This document shows positions 1-7,763 of a DNA stretch of 35,606 bases, one piece after another (position 1 is the first letter of the stretch; the number at the start of each line of letters is the position of its first letter). Source of the stretch: Terriglobia bacterium (lineage in GTDB: Bacteria > Acidobacteriota > Terriglobia > Acidiferrales > UBA7541); assembly GCA_020072805.1 (NCBI GenBank), contig JAIQGC010000126.1, positions 1 through 35,606 on the forward strand, given 5' to 3'. The position numbers and the translations under genes are program-made. The notes beneath the pieces were generated by a model. The model was given only the letters and a program-made list of their open reading frames with translations. It was not told the origin of the DNA and made no database searches.

Positions 1-32
1 TCAATTTCTTTCTTTAACTTTTCAAATTCCAT
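1..32 (-). CDS. Possible 5' end of a truncated CDS
   Basis: An ATG at 30-32 opens a frame reading MEFEKLKKEI that runs off the left edge. The upstream sequence is purine-rich but holds no clear Shine-Dalgarno. The only support is that it continues the one-strand gene train and has no stop before the edge. Confidence 0.3.
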   Translation of the reverse strand, partial: MEFEKLKKEI

Positions 33-81
33 TAATTTTCTTTTCTTTTATTCTAGTTTTTCTTTTGCATCCCTATATCAA

Positions 82-288
82 TTAGACACTATCTGTATCA
101 AGTTTTTTCATTCTTTTTACATAATCCTTTGTCGCTTCTAGTATTTTGGTTTTATTCTTGTCGCTCTTAACATCAAAAATTTCTAATACCATGATTGCTA
201 ATTCTTCTACGGTCTTTGTTTTATTCGAACTATCTTCTAACATTTTTATTATTCTGTCATGTTTTATTAAGTCTTCTTCTGTTAGCAT
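82..288 (-). CDS. Small hypothetical protein, second gene of a two-gene cassette
   Basis: I do not recognise this 68-residue, mostly helical, charged protein (MLTEEDLIKHDRIIKMLED at the start, ending LDTDSV). A GTG 75 bases upstream would give 93 residues, but it lies inside the upstream 48-residue gene. The ATG at 286-288 starts five bases after that gene's stop and has GGAAGATGATA in front, so I prefer it. The tight spacing suggests translational coupling, as in toxin-antitoxin-like pairs; nothing in the protein itself shows toxin activity. Confidence 0.55.
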   Translation of the reverse strand: MLTEEDLIKHDRIIKMLEDSSNKTKTVEELAIMVLEIFDVKSDKNKTKILEATKDYVKRMKKLDTDSV

Positions 289-292
289 ATTA

Positions 293-439
293 TCATCTTC
301 CAAACACTTTGTCAACCAATCCCTTCTTCTTAATATACCCTGCACTTTTAAGTATAAACTCACGCCACGACATATCTCCTTTCTTTTCTTTCAAGAAATC
401 AAATTCTTCATCATCAAATTTTTCGTTAATTCCTTTCAT
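293..439 (-). CDS. 48-residue RHH/antitoxin-like small protein
   Basis: The frame reads MKGINEKFDDEEFDFLKEKK, then GDMSWREFILKSAGYIKKKG, then LVDKVFGR. It starts at an ATG with AGGTGAT five bases upstream. The pattern of a short polar strand followed by F-x-x-L-K-x-x-x-G-D-x-S-W-R-E-F-I-L resembles small archaeal antitoxin or ribbon-helix-helix proteins (KGDMSW-type), but no family is certain. It is the first gene after a promoter at about 524-562 and overlaps the possible GTG start of the next gene. The good RBS and the natural-looking sequence make it more convincing than the overlapping longer frame. Confidence 0.6.
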   Translation of the reverse strand: MKGINEKFDDEEFDFLKEKKGDMSWREFILKSAGYIKKKGLVDKVFGR

Positions 440-455
440 TGTATCACCTTATAGT

Positions 456-510
456 TAGTTACTTACTAAGTTACTTATTTATTTAGTTACTTACTTACTT
501 ACTAACTTAC
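456..510. repeat. Tetranucleotide repeat (TAAG/CTTA) in a 5' leader
   Basis: Degenerate runs of TTACTTACTTAC and variants fill the leader between the promoter at 524-562 and the RBS of the 48-residue gene. No gene is visible here. Simple tandem repeats of this kind recur across the window. Confidence 0.7.
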
Positions 511-523
511 TATGTGTTATTGC

Positions 524-562
524 TATATATACCTTCCTAATACAGAAAGAAGAAACGATATA
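524..562 (-). promoter_or_regulatory. Promoter P1 with shared upstream box
   Basis: On the minus strand the order is TATATCGT, then TTTCTGTATTAG, then a TATATATA box. The same order (TCGYAG-like element, TTTCTRTTATAG, AT box) occurs at 1623-1660 and 1990-2030, with a weaker version at 7636-7676. The TATA box fits archaeal TBP. The shared upstream box suggests one regulator for several small operons. Confidence 0.6.
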
Positions 563-618
563 AATTTAGATTCATTATTCCCTCGTATCATCAGGTGAAT
601 TCTTTCTATAGTAGATTG

Positions 619-804
619 TTATTCATAATCTACAATCTTATTTTGTTTTGATTTTTTGAGGTCTAATTCTATATTTTTATCAAAAAATTCTTCTATCACT
701 CTTACAGCAGTTTCAGATTTTGTTGAAAATTCCTTATTAGCTTTTAATATTTCCAGCTTTTTATCATATTCTGGATCTAAATTAATTACCATTTTTGTCT
801 TCAC
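619..804 (-). CDS. RHH-like protein with KIVDYE tail
   Basis: 61 residues beginning MKTKMVINLDPEYDKKLEIL. A short beta strand (KMVINLD) followed by two helices is the CopG/Arc ribbon-helix-helix layout, usually a DNA-binding antitoxin or plasmid regulator. The start overlaps the end of the GIY-YIG-like gene by 23 bases, which implies coupled translation. The last eight residues, QNKIVDYE, are identical to those of the RHH-like protein at 1370-1564 on the other side of that gene, although the rest differs. The RHH call rests on pattern, not on a clear family match. Confidence 0.65.
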   Translation of the reverse strand: MKTKMVINLDPEYDKKLEILKANKEFSTKSETAVRVIEEFFDKNIELDLKKSKQNKIVDYE

Positions 805-1282
805 TTCTTTTTGTTCCTGGTTTTTCTAATTCTTTCTCTTTTGAATATAAAAGTGTCCTTCCTGATGCATTAGCCCTCTCTAAAAGAATAATATCACAAT
901 TTAAATTTTGATAGTTTTTTCTATTTCCATTTATTTCTGGATGAACTCTATTAGCCAAATATTGTTCTAATTTTCTTGTAACGTCTCTATTTCTTGATGT
1001 TTCATAAAGAAAAATGACCAGTATTTCTAGTTTACTACAATGTATATCTATTCTTGATTTGAAATATAAAGTCTGCCCAACATATTTTTCTTTGTTCGTT
1101 GTTACAATAATATATGCTCCTGATAGATAAAAATCATATCTATGTCGTCTAAGTTCTTTCGGAAATATAAACTTTTTTATCGACAATATTTCAATATTCA
1201 TTTCATTTTTTATTTCATCTATTGTAGGCAATGTTTTTTCAATATCAAATATTATAGTATTTATTTCTGTTGGTATTTGCAT
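782..1282 (-). CDS. GIY-YIG-like nuclease domain protein
   Basis: 166 residues. A central segment reads SGAYIIVTTNKEKYVGQT at about residues 54-71. The GAY (55-57) and YVG (67-69) tripeptides with ten residues between match the GIY-(x10)-YIG core, followed by Arg77, Glu106 and Asn118/Asn120, which could be the conserved Arg, metal-binding Glu and Asn. GIY-YIG domains cut DNA in homing endonucleases, UvrC and some restriction enzymes. It lies between two RHH-like genes with identical C-terminal tails and downstream of promoter P2. The cassette could be a homing or toxin-like module with DNA-binding partners. The fold is likely; activity is not shown. The start has no strong SD. Confidence 0.65.
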   Translation of the reverse strand: MQIPTEINTIIFDIEKTLPTIDEIKNEMNIEILSIKKFIFPKELRRHRYDFYLSGAYIIVTTNKEKYVGQTLYFKSRIDIHCSKLEILVIFLYETSRNRDVTRKLEQYLANRVHPEINGNRKNYQNLNCDIILLERANASGRTLLYSKEKELEKPGTKRSEDKNGN

Positions 1283-1369
1283 ATTAATAATTCAATTCCA
1301 TATTTTTATATCGCCTTTCTTATCATATAAATTTCTATATATTTTAGTAACGTTTTTTCTCATAATCTA

Positions 1370-1564
1370 TTATTCATAGTCAACAATCTTATTTTGTACA
1401 CCCACTTTTAATCCTAATTCTTCTTCTATCCTATTAAATCCAGATATAATAGCCGCATCTGCAATATCTTTTATATCAAATTTTCTTCCATATTTCTCTA
1501 ATATTTCTAATTTCTTCTTTTGCATTTTCAAGTGAATATCTTCACTAACCTGTACCGCAGTCAT
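1370..1564 (-). CDS. RHH-like protein with KIVDYE tail (paralogous end)
   Basis: 64 residues starting MTAVQVSEDIHLKMQKKKLE. The strand-helix-helix pattern (VQVSEDIHLKMQ) is typical of CopG-type regulators and antitoxins. The ATG has TTAGGAG eight bases upstream, and promoter P2 lies about 60 bases further up. It ends VQNKIVDYE, identical over eight residues to the protein encoded at 619-804. It heads the operon that continues with the GIY-YIG-like gene. Confidence 0.65.
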   Translation of the reverse strand: MTAVQVSEDIHLKMQKKKLEILEKYGRKFDIKDIADAAIISGFNRIEEELGLKVGVQNKIVDYE

Positions 1565-1622
1565 TATAATCTCCTAATCGCATTTATAATTAGTAACATA
1601 ATAATTACAGTATTGATGCTAA

Positions 1623-1660
1623 CATATATATACGTTTCTATAATAGAAACGCTGCGACAT
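1623..1660 (-). promoter_or_regulatory. Promoter P2 with shared upstream box
   Basis: On the minus strand ATGTCGCAGCG precedes TTTCTATTATAGAAACG and TATATATATG. The middle part is itself a palindrome (CGTTTCTA/TAGAAACG). It matches P1 and P3 base for base at most positions and lies at a suitable distance from the RHH-like gene starting at 1564. Confidence 0.65.
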
Positions 1661-1768
1661 AGTATGACAACATCTGATAGAACAAATAACCTAGTACATC
1701 GTATAACTTCTAAAACGTACACAATTTTTTCACTTCATAAATCTATCTGTAACCCTAAATCAGACCAT

Positions 1769-1816
1769 AAAAAAAGGATTATGCAAATCACAAATCTGAT
1801 CCACATAACCCTTTTT
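1769..1816 (-). terminator. Hairpin terminator after the small membrane protein gene
   Basis: The arms at 1771-1783 and 1804-1816 pair over 13 positions (one G-U on the minus transcript) around a 20-base loop. The transcript then runs through seven U residues. It begins directly after the stop codon of the 43-residue gene and separates it from promoter P2. Confidence 0.7.
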
Positions 1817-1948
1817 CTATAACAATCTAGCTGTCATATTCTTTATATAATCTTTCACATAAACTAGGGTTTCATTTGCCACAATTGCACCAAATGAAAT
1901 TAAATATACAGCAGCAACTATAACCGTACCATCCAATAGCATATTCAT
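1817..1948 (-). CDS. 43-residue single-pass membrane protein
   Basis: The frame starts MNMLLDGTVIVAAVYLISFG and continues AIVANETLVYVKDYIKNMTA to RLL. Residues 7-24 form one hydrophobic span, followed by a basic amphipathic tail. An almost perfect SD (AGGAGGTGA) lies seven bases before the ATG, promoter P3 lies about 45 bases upstream, and a hairpin terminator follows the stop. Such complete expression signals make this a real gene despite its size. Its neighbour upstream is the ATP synthase c subunit gene, but that has its own promoter region. Function is unknown. Confidence 0.75.
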   Translation of the reverse strand: MNMLLDGTVIVAAVYLISFGAIVANETLVYVKDYIKNMTARLL

Positions 1949-1989
1949 ATAGTTTCACCTCCTATCATATTTTATTTTTATTATCCAAT

Positions 1990-2030
1990 GTATATATTAT
2001 TTACTATAACAGAAATACTACGATATAAAT
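1990..2030 (-). promoter_or_regulatory. Promoter P3 with shared upstream box
   Basis: On the minus strand TATATCGTAGTA precedes TTTCTGTTATAG, then an AATATATAC box. It drives the 43-residue membrane protein gene. The alignment with P1 and P2 covers about 35 bases. Confidence 0.65.
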
Positions 2031-2163
2031 TGACAATCAATTTGTGATTCATAATCATATTTCATGGCACACGTATGCCAATTACAATATATATATTAGT
2101 AAAGTTATTTTTTTACCAATTATTTTCATCATCTTCAATATAATATATCCTTTGTTCATAGTA

Positions 2164-2409
2164 TTAATATACAAATATCAGAATCAACGCAACTACAAGC
2201 CCAAAAATTGCAATGGTTTCTGGAATAACTGTCATTAACAATCCTTTACCAAAGAATTTTTCATCCTCTGCCATTGCACCAACTGTTGCGGCACCTATTG
2301 ATGATTCTGCATTTGCCGCCGCATATCCCGATAACCCTACAGCAATAGCCGCCCCAATCGCAATCAGACCTTTAGTAATGTCTGGACTTACCAATGTTGG
2401 ATCTACCAT
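2164..2409 (-). CDS. atpK: A-type ATP synthase membrane rotor subunit c (K)
   Basis: 81 residues with two transmembrane helices, the usual size of the simple archaeal proteolipid. The first helix is glycine/alanine-rich (GLIAIGAAIAVGLSGYAA, 14-31). The loop reads VGAMAEDEKFFGKG (43-56), and helix two carries the ion-binding Glu64 in VIPETIAIFGLV. This is the c-ring protein that carries H+ or Na+ during ATP synthesis. The sequence closely follows methanogen-type AtpK as I know it. An SD (AAAGGAG) and a TATA-like ACATATATAATG lie upstream. No other ATP synthase gene is in the window, so it is a solitary ring subunit that could enter the host's ring. Confidence 0.92.
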   Translation of the reverse strand: MVDPTLVSPDITKGLIAIGAAIAVGLSGYAAANAESSIGAATVGAMAEDEKFFGKGLLMTVIPETIAIFGLVVALILIFVY

Positions 2410-2546
2410 GTCATTATCTTCTCCTTTTAATATTGTTATTTACTTTATTATAATCATTATATATGTAATGACATAAATAAATAGTTAACTGGCATTAGTT
2501 GCTATAAAATAGCATAATTGATTCATTATTGCCATTGTTGCTGTTA

Positions 2547-2987
2547 TCAACCTTTTTTCAAATTTTTCTCCTTGTATCGTATTAATCCTATTAGATATCC
2601 TAACCACGATTCATATTCTTCCATTTCTTTTTTTACAGTATTCATTTGAAGAAAATTCGTAGTATCATGAATACCAAGTCCATCTCCTTCTTGTTTAAGA
2701 TAATCCCATTTTTCCATCAGCTCTACTATTTTATCTTCAAAATCCTCAAGGTCTTCTAGACGAAAACTTGTAGTAGAATTATCTAATCTTTTAATAAGTC
2801 TTTCCATCGCACCATTCTTCAAATCTTCGTCTTGATTGTATCTTCTACATAAATCACATTGACTTATATGTGCTTTAGCAAAATCCTGAGTATAAGTATC
2901 TACTCCTATCAGTTTATCTGGATTGTCATCAAAATATTGCCGTACAACTGGACATCTGCCATGTAACCATATATTTTTTCCTTTCAT
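2547..2987 (-). CDS. Hypothetical protein with H-x3-C-x2-C zinc-like site
   Basis: 146 residues. Residues 36-48 read FAKAHISQCDLCR, an H-x3-C-x2-C pattern like the zinc site of zf-HC2 anti-sigma-type domains; Cys12 in HGRCP could be the fourth ligand. The rest is acidic and helical (residues 60-146), possibly coiled coil. An SD (AGGAGAT) lies close before the ATG. It is followed at 2547 by a short gap before the atpK leader, and the zinc-ribbon gene ends 26 bases upstream of it, so the two may be one operon. Function unknown. Confidence 0.7.
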   Translation of the reverse strand: MKGKNIWLHGRCPVVRQYFDDNPDKLIGVDTYTQDFAKAHISQCDLCRRYNQDEDLKNGAMERLIKRLDNSTTSFRLEDLEDFEDKIVELMEKWDYLKQEGDGLGIHDTTNFLQMNTVKKEMEEYESWLGYLIGLIRYKEKNLKKG

Positions 2988-3012
2988 AATATTATCTCCT
3001 GTATAACAATTT

Positions 3013-3456
3013 TCACATAATATAATTTATATCTGATCCTAAATCTTGGACCTTTGGATTTTTTGTATGATTATAACTTCTTTTTGGTCTAAAATATTCA
3101 TTACAATGCATCTCATTACTTATTTCTTCCTCCATATCTTTAACACCCAAATCCCCATAATAGAACAATTTTATGTTTTCTATGACAATATTTATTGCTA
3201 GAATCTTAATTTTGTAAGGCCAATCTTTTTCGTTTATATAACCGACAATATTCATTGTATGCTGAACAGCTATATCATATAATTCTGCTTTATTTTTTGA
3301 AAACCAATCGTTAAACTCTTCATTTCCACTATATTCTACCCCCTTATTCCAACATATAAATATTTCAAAACAATTCTTACATCTATACCTTATTCCTCTA
3401 TTAAGTATTGCCAATATCTCTTTGTTATCCTCCTCACAATTTGGGCATTTATCCAT
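3013..3456 (-). CDS. Zinc-ribbon hypothetical protein
   Basis: 147 residues starting MDKCPNCEEDNKEILAIL. Two CxxC knuckles (Cys4/Cys7 and Cys26/Cys29) at the usual ribbon spacing form an N-terminal zinc ribbon; the remaining 115 residues are helical with no family I recognise. The gene starts 15 bases after the preceding coiled-coil gene, so it is probably co-transcribed with it. Zinc ribbons of this kind usually bind nucleic acid or protein. Confidence 0.72.
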   Translation of the reverse strand: MDKCPNCEEDNKEILAILNRGIRYRCKNCFEIFICWNKGVEYSGNEEFNDWFSKNKAELYDIAVQHTMNIVGYINEKDWPYKIKILAINIVIENIKLFYYGDLGVKDMEEEISNEMHCNEYFRPKRSYNHTKNPKVQDLGSDINYIM

Positions 3457-3470
3457 ATTTTTAACCCATT

Positions 3471-4538
3471 TTAAAACTCATCAGGAAATTTAGGTTTTGC
3501 TCTCAAAATCTGTTTTCTATTTATTTTAATTCCAGGAATATCATAATATCCTCCATACTTCTCAAAAGCTTTATTAATTTTGTCTGCAATTACGACTCTT
3601 ACCATATCTATAAACTCATCAGGAACCATATTAATGTTTTCTACCTCCCATTCAGTATATATTGCAACATTTACATCCTTTACTTCTACTAATTCTTCTA
3701 ATGGTTCCGAATCAACAACAGTTGATTCCATTTTAAGTTTTAGCAGTTCTCCCTTCACACCAGATGCTGTTAAAGCCACGGATCTAGCATTAATCCTTTT
3801 ATCTTCCAAATTATTTTTAGCTACTTCTATATCGCTAATTACAGAAATCTTTTGTTGTTCTAAACTATCCAATTCTTTTTCTTTATCTCCGTTTCCTGAT
3901 TTCTCTTTTTCCTCATCAATTTTTTTGCATATTTTTGACAATTCTCTTTCTTTTTCAAGAACATCTCTTTCTGCATTTTTTCTCTCTTCTATTTTAGAGA
4001 CCTTTTGCTTTTCAATAATATCTGATTGTTTTTCGACTTCTGAAATTTCTGCGTCTTTCAGTTTTCTATTTATAGCAGCATTTTCTAGTTTAATTCTATT
4101 CTTCTCATCCAGTTCTTTGTTAAAAGAATTTCTCCAACCTAATATCACATTTCTTAATTCAGCATTATCATTATTATTAGTTTTTATACGAGAATTATAC
4201 TCTCCTGATATTACCTTTCCAAGAGCATTAATAGGCTCCAGATCCATTTTCTTATTATTTTTCAATTCAATGTCGATACCATTTGATACCCTTAATTGTT
4301 CATTTCTTGTATCATTTTCTCTTAGACTAGATATTTTTATATCACCCAATTTATTATGAAATTGGTCAACTTTTTTAAGATACTTTATAGAATTCTCAGG
4401 CAATATGCCCTCGCTGCCTATAGTTATAGTATAACCCCTTTTTTCATTTCCTATACTTATAGTACTACCTGGTTTCAGAATGCTTACAGCATTATTCATT
4501 TCTTCTTTTCCAATTAACCGAATTTCCTCACTAACCAT
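3471..4538 (-). CDS. Coiled-coil hypothetical protein in a ParB operon
   Basis: About 355 residues. The ATG at 4536-4538 has an SD (AAGGAG) at normal distance, while an ATG three codons earlier touches the SD, so I use the later one. The N-terminal 65 residues look beta-rich (KPGSTISIGNEKRGYTITIG). Residues 125-265 are strongly charged and heptad-like, a long coiled coil. The C-terminal 80 residues are globular (DMVRVVIADKINKAFEKYGG). It follows the ParB-like gene by 35 bases. A partition adaptor or structural partner is possible; no family match is claimed. Confidence 0.7.
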   Translation of the reverse strand: MVSEEIRLIGKEEMNNAVSILKPGSTISIGNEKRGYTITIGSEGILPENSIKYLKKVDQFHNKLGDIKISSLRENDTRNEQLRVSNGIDIELKNNKKMDLEPINALGKVISGEYNSRIKTNNNDNAELRNVILGWRNSFNKELDEKNRIKLENAAINRKLKDAEISEVEKQSDIIEKQKVSKIEERKNAERDVLEKERELSKICKKIDEEKEKSGNGDKEKELDSLEQQKISVISDIEVAKNNLEDKRINARSVALTASGVKGELLKLKMESTVVDSEPLEELVEVKDVNVAIYTEWEVENINMVPDEFIDMVRVVIADKINKAFEKYGGYYDIPGIKINRKQILRAKPKFPDEF

Positions 4539-4573
4539 ATTTAGCATCTCCTTATATATGTAATTACATCTAT

Positions 4574-6103
4574 TTATTCTTCTTCTGTTTCGACAAAAGT
4601 TGTATCGACTACATCAACAATGTTATCAATATTGCCGGCATTGTTAATACCAACATCGTTAACACCTATTCTCTTTTCTTTCTGTACATCATCATATACA
4701 ACTTCTTTAATGTTTCCAAGTTCTATTAATATGGATTCAAATAATTCGTAATTACCTCTGAATATTTTTGACGCTTTTGCTCTAACATCATCTGTTTTTA
4801 GACGCCTCGGATGAAAATCTTTAACGGTTTCCAAAATATATGACGACATTCTTTGATATCTGTCCAAACTTCTTCTATCGTGAATTTCGTTTTTTCTACT
4901 CTCTTTTTTTAATTCTTCTTCAAGAACTCTATCCTGCCTAGTTTTTAAATCAGTTTCTCCTTTATTATTCAGGTCCTCTTGTTGTTTTAACCTGGTGTCT
5001 ATAGTTCTCTTATTATCCCAGTTATGAACCTCTTCGGCAGTTTTAAGTTCGTTCAAAACTTTATCTCTTCTTTGTGGAGTATCAAATTGATTTAATAACC
5101 TTGCATCACTAACATTAATTTCTCCTTCTTCCAACTTCTCCTTTATGTCACTAGGCGACACTTTATATGTATTTAACGTATCTGTAAATTTTTCATCAGA
5201 AATTTTCGGAGTTTTATAATCTATTTTCATTCCTACTATTGGTTTAGATATATTTTCTTTATTTATATCTCCCTCCGATTTTATTGGTTCCTTGCTTGGG
5301 TCTTTGTTTGATTCTTTGTTCGTTACAAAACCACCAACATCACCAGTTAATACTATTCCAATAGTTTTTTCGCCTATAATTCCTGCTGTTTTTTCTTTTT
5401 TTGTATTGTCTACTATGTCTAACACCTTTTTTACTACAACCTCCTCTGTACCTATATCCAATTCACTTTTAATTTCTTCAGATATCTTGCCCATATCTTC
5501 TGAAGTCAATTTATCTTCTTGTTTTTTCTTTAATAAATCTTTTCTCAACTCAGGATGATCTGATAAATCCTTTGTGTTATCAATATCGTGTGTAGTAGCA
5601 AATTGTATAATAGGACTTGGATCATCATCCTTGAGCTTTCCGGCAGATATTATCATTCCCAAAAGAATACTATCTATTCCTATCTCATCTGCTAAATCCT
5701 GTATATATTCAAACTCCCCACTCTGTTTTCCTATTTTCCATGTTTCATAAATGTAGGCATCTGTCGCATTAGATTCTGGATCTTTTCTTTGGTAATTTTC
5801 ATTCAGACACATGAGTCTACCTCTCATGTCTGACATATTTACAAAAATCTTTGCTAATATATCATCCTCCTTTGTGGCTACGAGCCTTCTTGCTCCAGCA
5901 ATCAGATCATACTTTCCTTTTACTTTACTTTCTCTGACATCAATTTCATTTATCATCCCTCCATTACTAATTGATGCAGACAAACCTTTTATATCACTAT
6001 CTTTTTCATCTTCCAACTGTCTCATAATAAAGTCAGGTATCAAAATATCTTTTTTCGCTATTTTCTTTACTTCCTTTAATTCATATTTTTTCTTTTTTGT
6101 CAT
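4574..6103 (-). CDS. ParB-like partition/nuclease-domain protein (long)
   Basis: 509 residues. The N-terminal ParB/Srx-type domain shows GLSASISNGGMINEIDVRES (40-59), the nucleotide-binding loop AGARRLVATK (69-78, equivalent to GERRxxA) and LNENYQRKD (100-108, equivalent to ENxxR). ParB-family proteins of this type bind CTP and clamp onto DNA at parS to segregate replicons. After about residue 220 the protein becomes low-complexity, then charged and coiled (380-415). An SD (GAGGAGG) lies upstream. A second, shorter ParB is at 23082-24215. No ParA is visible, so this could also be a ParB-domain regulator. Confidence 0.8.
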   Translation of the reverse strand: MTKKKKYELKEVKKIAKKDILIPDFIMRQLEDEKDSDIKGLSASISNGGMINEIDVRESKVKGKYDLIAGARRLVATKEDDILAKIFVNMSDMRGRLMCLNENYQRKDPESNATDAYIYETWKIGKQSGEFEYIQDLADEIGIDSILLGMIISAGKLKDDDPSPIIQFATTHDIDNTKDLSDHPELRKDLLKKKQEDKLTSEDMGKISEEIKSELDIGTEEVVVKKVLDIVDNTKKEKTAGIIGEKTIGIVLTGDVGGFVTNKESNKDPSKEPIKSEGDINKENISKPIVGMKIDYKTPKISDEKFTDTLNTYKVSPSDIKEKLEEGEINVSDARLLNQFDTPQRRDKVLNELKTAEEVHNWDNKRTIDTRLKQQEDLNNKGETDLKTRQDRVLEEELKKESRKNEIHDRRSLDRYQRMSSYILETVKDFHPRRLKTDDVRAKASKIFRGNYELFESILIELGNIKEVVYDDVQKEKRIGVNDVGINNAGNIDNIVDVVDTTFVETEEE

Positions 6104-6217
6104 AAATCTATAACCTCCTCTATCTATAAATACTGGAAAACTAATTTTAAAGCGTTGACATAAATGCGATATGCATGATGTGCAACAGAATAGTTTCGAC
6201 GCATATTATAAACACCC

Positions 6218-7597
6218 CTATGGACATACATCTTTAATACCACTCTCAATTGCCTCTTCCATAACTTCTTTTATACTTCTATTTTCTCCCATTATATCTG
6301 ATAATTCTTTTTGTCTCTCTATTATCAAATTATAAATATCGTTTTCGTATTCCTCTTGTAATAATCCCTTCTCTTTTCCTTTCTCTTCTCGCAATCTCTT
6401 TTTTAACATTTTTTGTACAACATTATTTGCACTATTCCCACTATTATCTTCACCATCAGATTTTAATTCAAATATCTTTCCTAACTTCTCCAATCCTAGT
6501 TCTATTGAACTTTCTGCCAAATATCCAATGCTTTTTTTAATGTTAGTGGCATCTAGTATATCTTGTTGTTTTTCGTACAACAGGAGACGGACAGCGCTTT
6601 TATGTTCATTTCTCAAATCATCATATTTCATACTTTTTAATTTTTGAAGTTCTTTCTTTAATTCGAACCCCTCCATGTCAGATATCTTTTCTTTGGAATC
6701 GGTTATCGAAAGAGAATTTCTATTCCAAAACTTTTTCTTACTCATTATTACTACTTTCTTACCATTTCTAACTTTACTAGACGTTGATACAAATACGATT
6801 CTTGATTTTACAAACCATAAATGTTGGAAACCCAATGATTCTCTATCATCAAACGCAGATAATAAAAAAGCGTCTGCATCCTTATTATTACCTATTTCAT
6901 ATTCCCAGAAATAAATATCCCCCTTTTTACCATGCCGTATTTGTCTGCCACTAGTTAAATGTTTAACCTTAAATCTTTTACCTTCCATGTCTAATATAAA
7001 ATCAAAATATCTGTCTCTATTCCCATTGATCTCTGTGATCTTATCAAAAACTGATTCAACCTGTCTTTTTATGACATCTATAAATAGAGGACAATTAGGG
7101 TTTTCCCAATATTGAACCTTTTCATAAGAACGAATAATATTCTTGTATTCAATATAACTTTTACTAAACCCTTTTTTCATATCTTTAAAATCAATCAATT
7201 CCAACTTTTCAAACCCATTTTCTCCAATTGAAAATGGTTCTAACACACCCTTTTTTTCTTTTAATCTTTCCAACATAATTTTGAGGTTGTTAATAGACAA
7301 CCTATATATACTAGGTACAATATCCATTCCAAGTAGTCTTCTAATATCTTCTATTTCTTTTATTATTAGTTTTCTAGTATTTTTTCTTTCTTCTATTCTA
7401 TTTCTTTCTTCTATTCTCCTTTTTTGTATATTCTTATTTTTTTCTTCTATTCTTCTTTTTTGCTCTTTTTTTCTTTCTATTATTAAATCCAAGTTTTTCC
7501 CATCTTCTATTCTCTGTATTCTTGACATTTTCCTTTCTTCTAACCTTTCTTTACGACTTTTGATTACATCCTCTGCCTTAACAAGATCAATTATCAT
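6218..7597 (-). CDS. Coiled-coil plus nuclease-like domain protein (family of four)
   Basis: 459 residues. Residues 15-85 carry repeats of the type RIEER/RRIEEK, a charged coiled coil. Residues 210-262 read KRFKVKHL, then FWEYEIGNNKDADAFLLSAF. The same order, K-x-K-H then W-x-I-x-N-N-x-x-A-D-x-F-x-L, occurs in the proteins at 24629-25819 and 25855-26883, and a looser version at 27979-28809. The pattern resembles a PD-(D/E)XK endonuclease core (acidic residue, x-K-x-K, then a strand ending ADxF), which is inference. The C-terminal 150 residues are helical and charged. An SD (AGGTG) and promoter P4 lie upstream. Confidence 0.65.
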   Translation of the reverse strand: MIIDLVKAEDVIKSRKERLEERKMSRIQRIEDGKNLDLIIERKKEQKRRIEEKNKNIQKRRIEERNRIEERKNTRKLIIKEIEDIRRLLGMDIVPSIYRLSINNLKIMLERLKEKKGVLEPFSIGENGFEKLELIDFKDMKKGFSKSYIEYKNIIRSYEKVQYWENPNCPLFIDVIKRQVESVFDKITEINGNRDRYFDFILDMEGKRFKVKHLTSGRQIRHGKKGDIYFWEYEIGNNKDADAFLLSAFDDRESLGFQHLWFVKSRIVFVSTSSKVRNGKKVVIMSKKKFWNRNSLSITDSKEKISDMEGFELKKELQKLKSMKYDDLRNEHKSAVRLLLYEKQQDILDATNIKKSIGYLAESSIELGLEKLGKIFELKSDGEDNSGNSANNVVQKMLKKRLREEKGKEKGLLQEEYENDIYNLIIERQKELSDIMGENRSIKEVMEEAIESGIKDVCP

Positions 7598-7635
7598 AAG
7601 ACACCTGTAGTTAATAATTAATGATATAAACGACG

Positions 7636-7676
7636 CTATAATACATAAACTTTTCTAAAACGATCATACTACGATA
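7636..7676 (-). promoter_or_regulatory. Promoter P4, partial match to P1-P3
   Basis: On the minus strand TATCGTAGTATGATCG precedes TTTTAGAAAAGTTTATG and a TATTATAG box. TCGTAGTA is identical to the upstream box of P3. It lies between a three-way-junction element and the 459-residue gene. Confidence 0.45.
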
Positions 7677-7682
7677 CACATA

Positions 7683-7763
7683 GAAGCACACAGAAAAGTA
7701 TACGATACCAAAAGAAGCATTTCGTATACTCTGATTCTATTCAGAAGTAACTCTGTGCGCTTC
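7683..7763 (-). ncRNA. Three-way-junction structured element
   Basis: Outer arms at 7683-7694 and 7752-7763 pair over 12 bases with one wobble or mismatch. Inside are a 9-bp hairpin (7697-7705 with 7722-7730, AGTATACGA/TCGTATACT) and a 5-bp hairpin (7730-7734 with 7741-7745). It begins at the stop codon of the 45-residue RHH-like gene and ends just before promoter P4, so it may be a 3'-end structure, an RNA element or a DNA site. No U-tract follows, which argues against an ordinary terminator. Confidence 0.55.

Noticed and set aside
2064-2079. Palindrome TGGCACACGTATGCCA
   Set aside because: Sixteen bases with two mismatched positions, far from a start, single copy; too weak for an operator call.
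2082-2159. 25-residue frame after atpK (MNKGYIILKMMKIIG...)
   Set aside because: Starts four bases after the atpK stop but has no SD, low-complexity Ile/Lys content and no other support.
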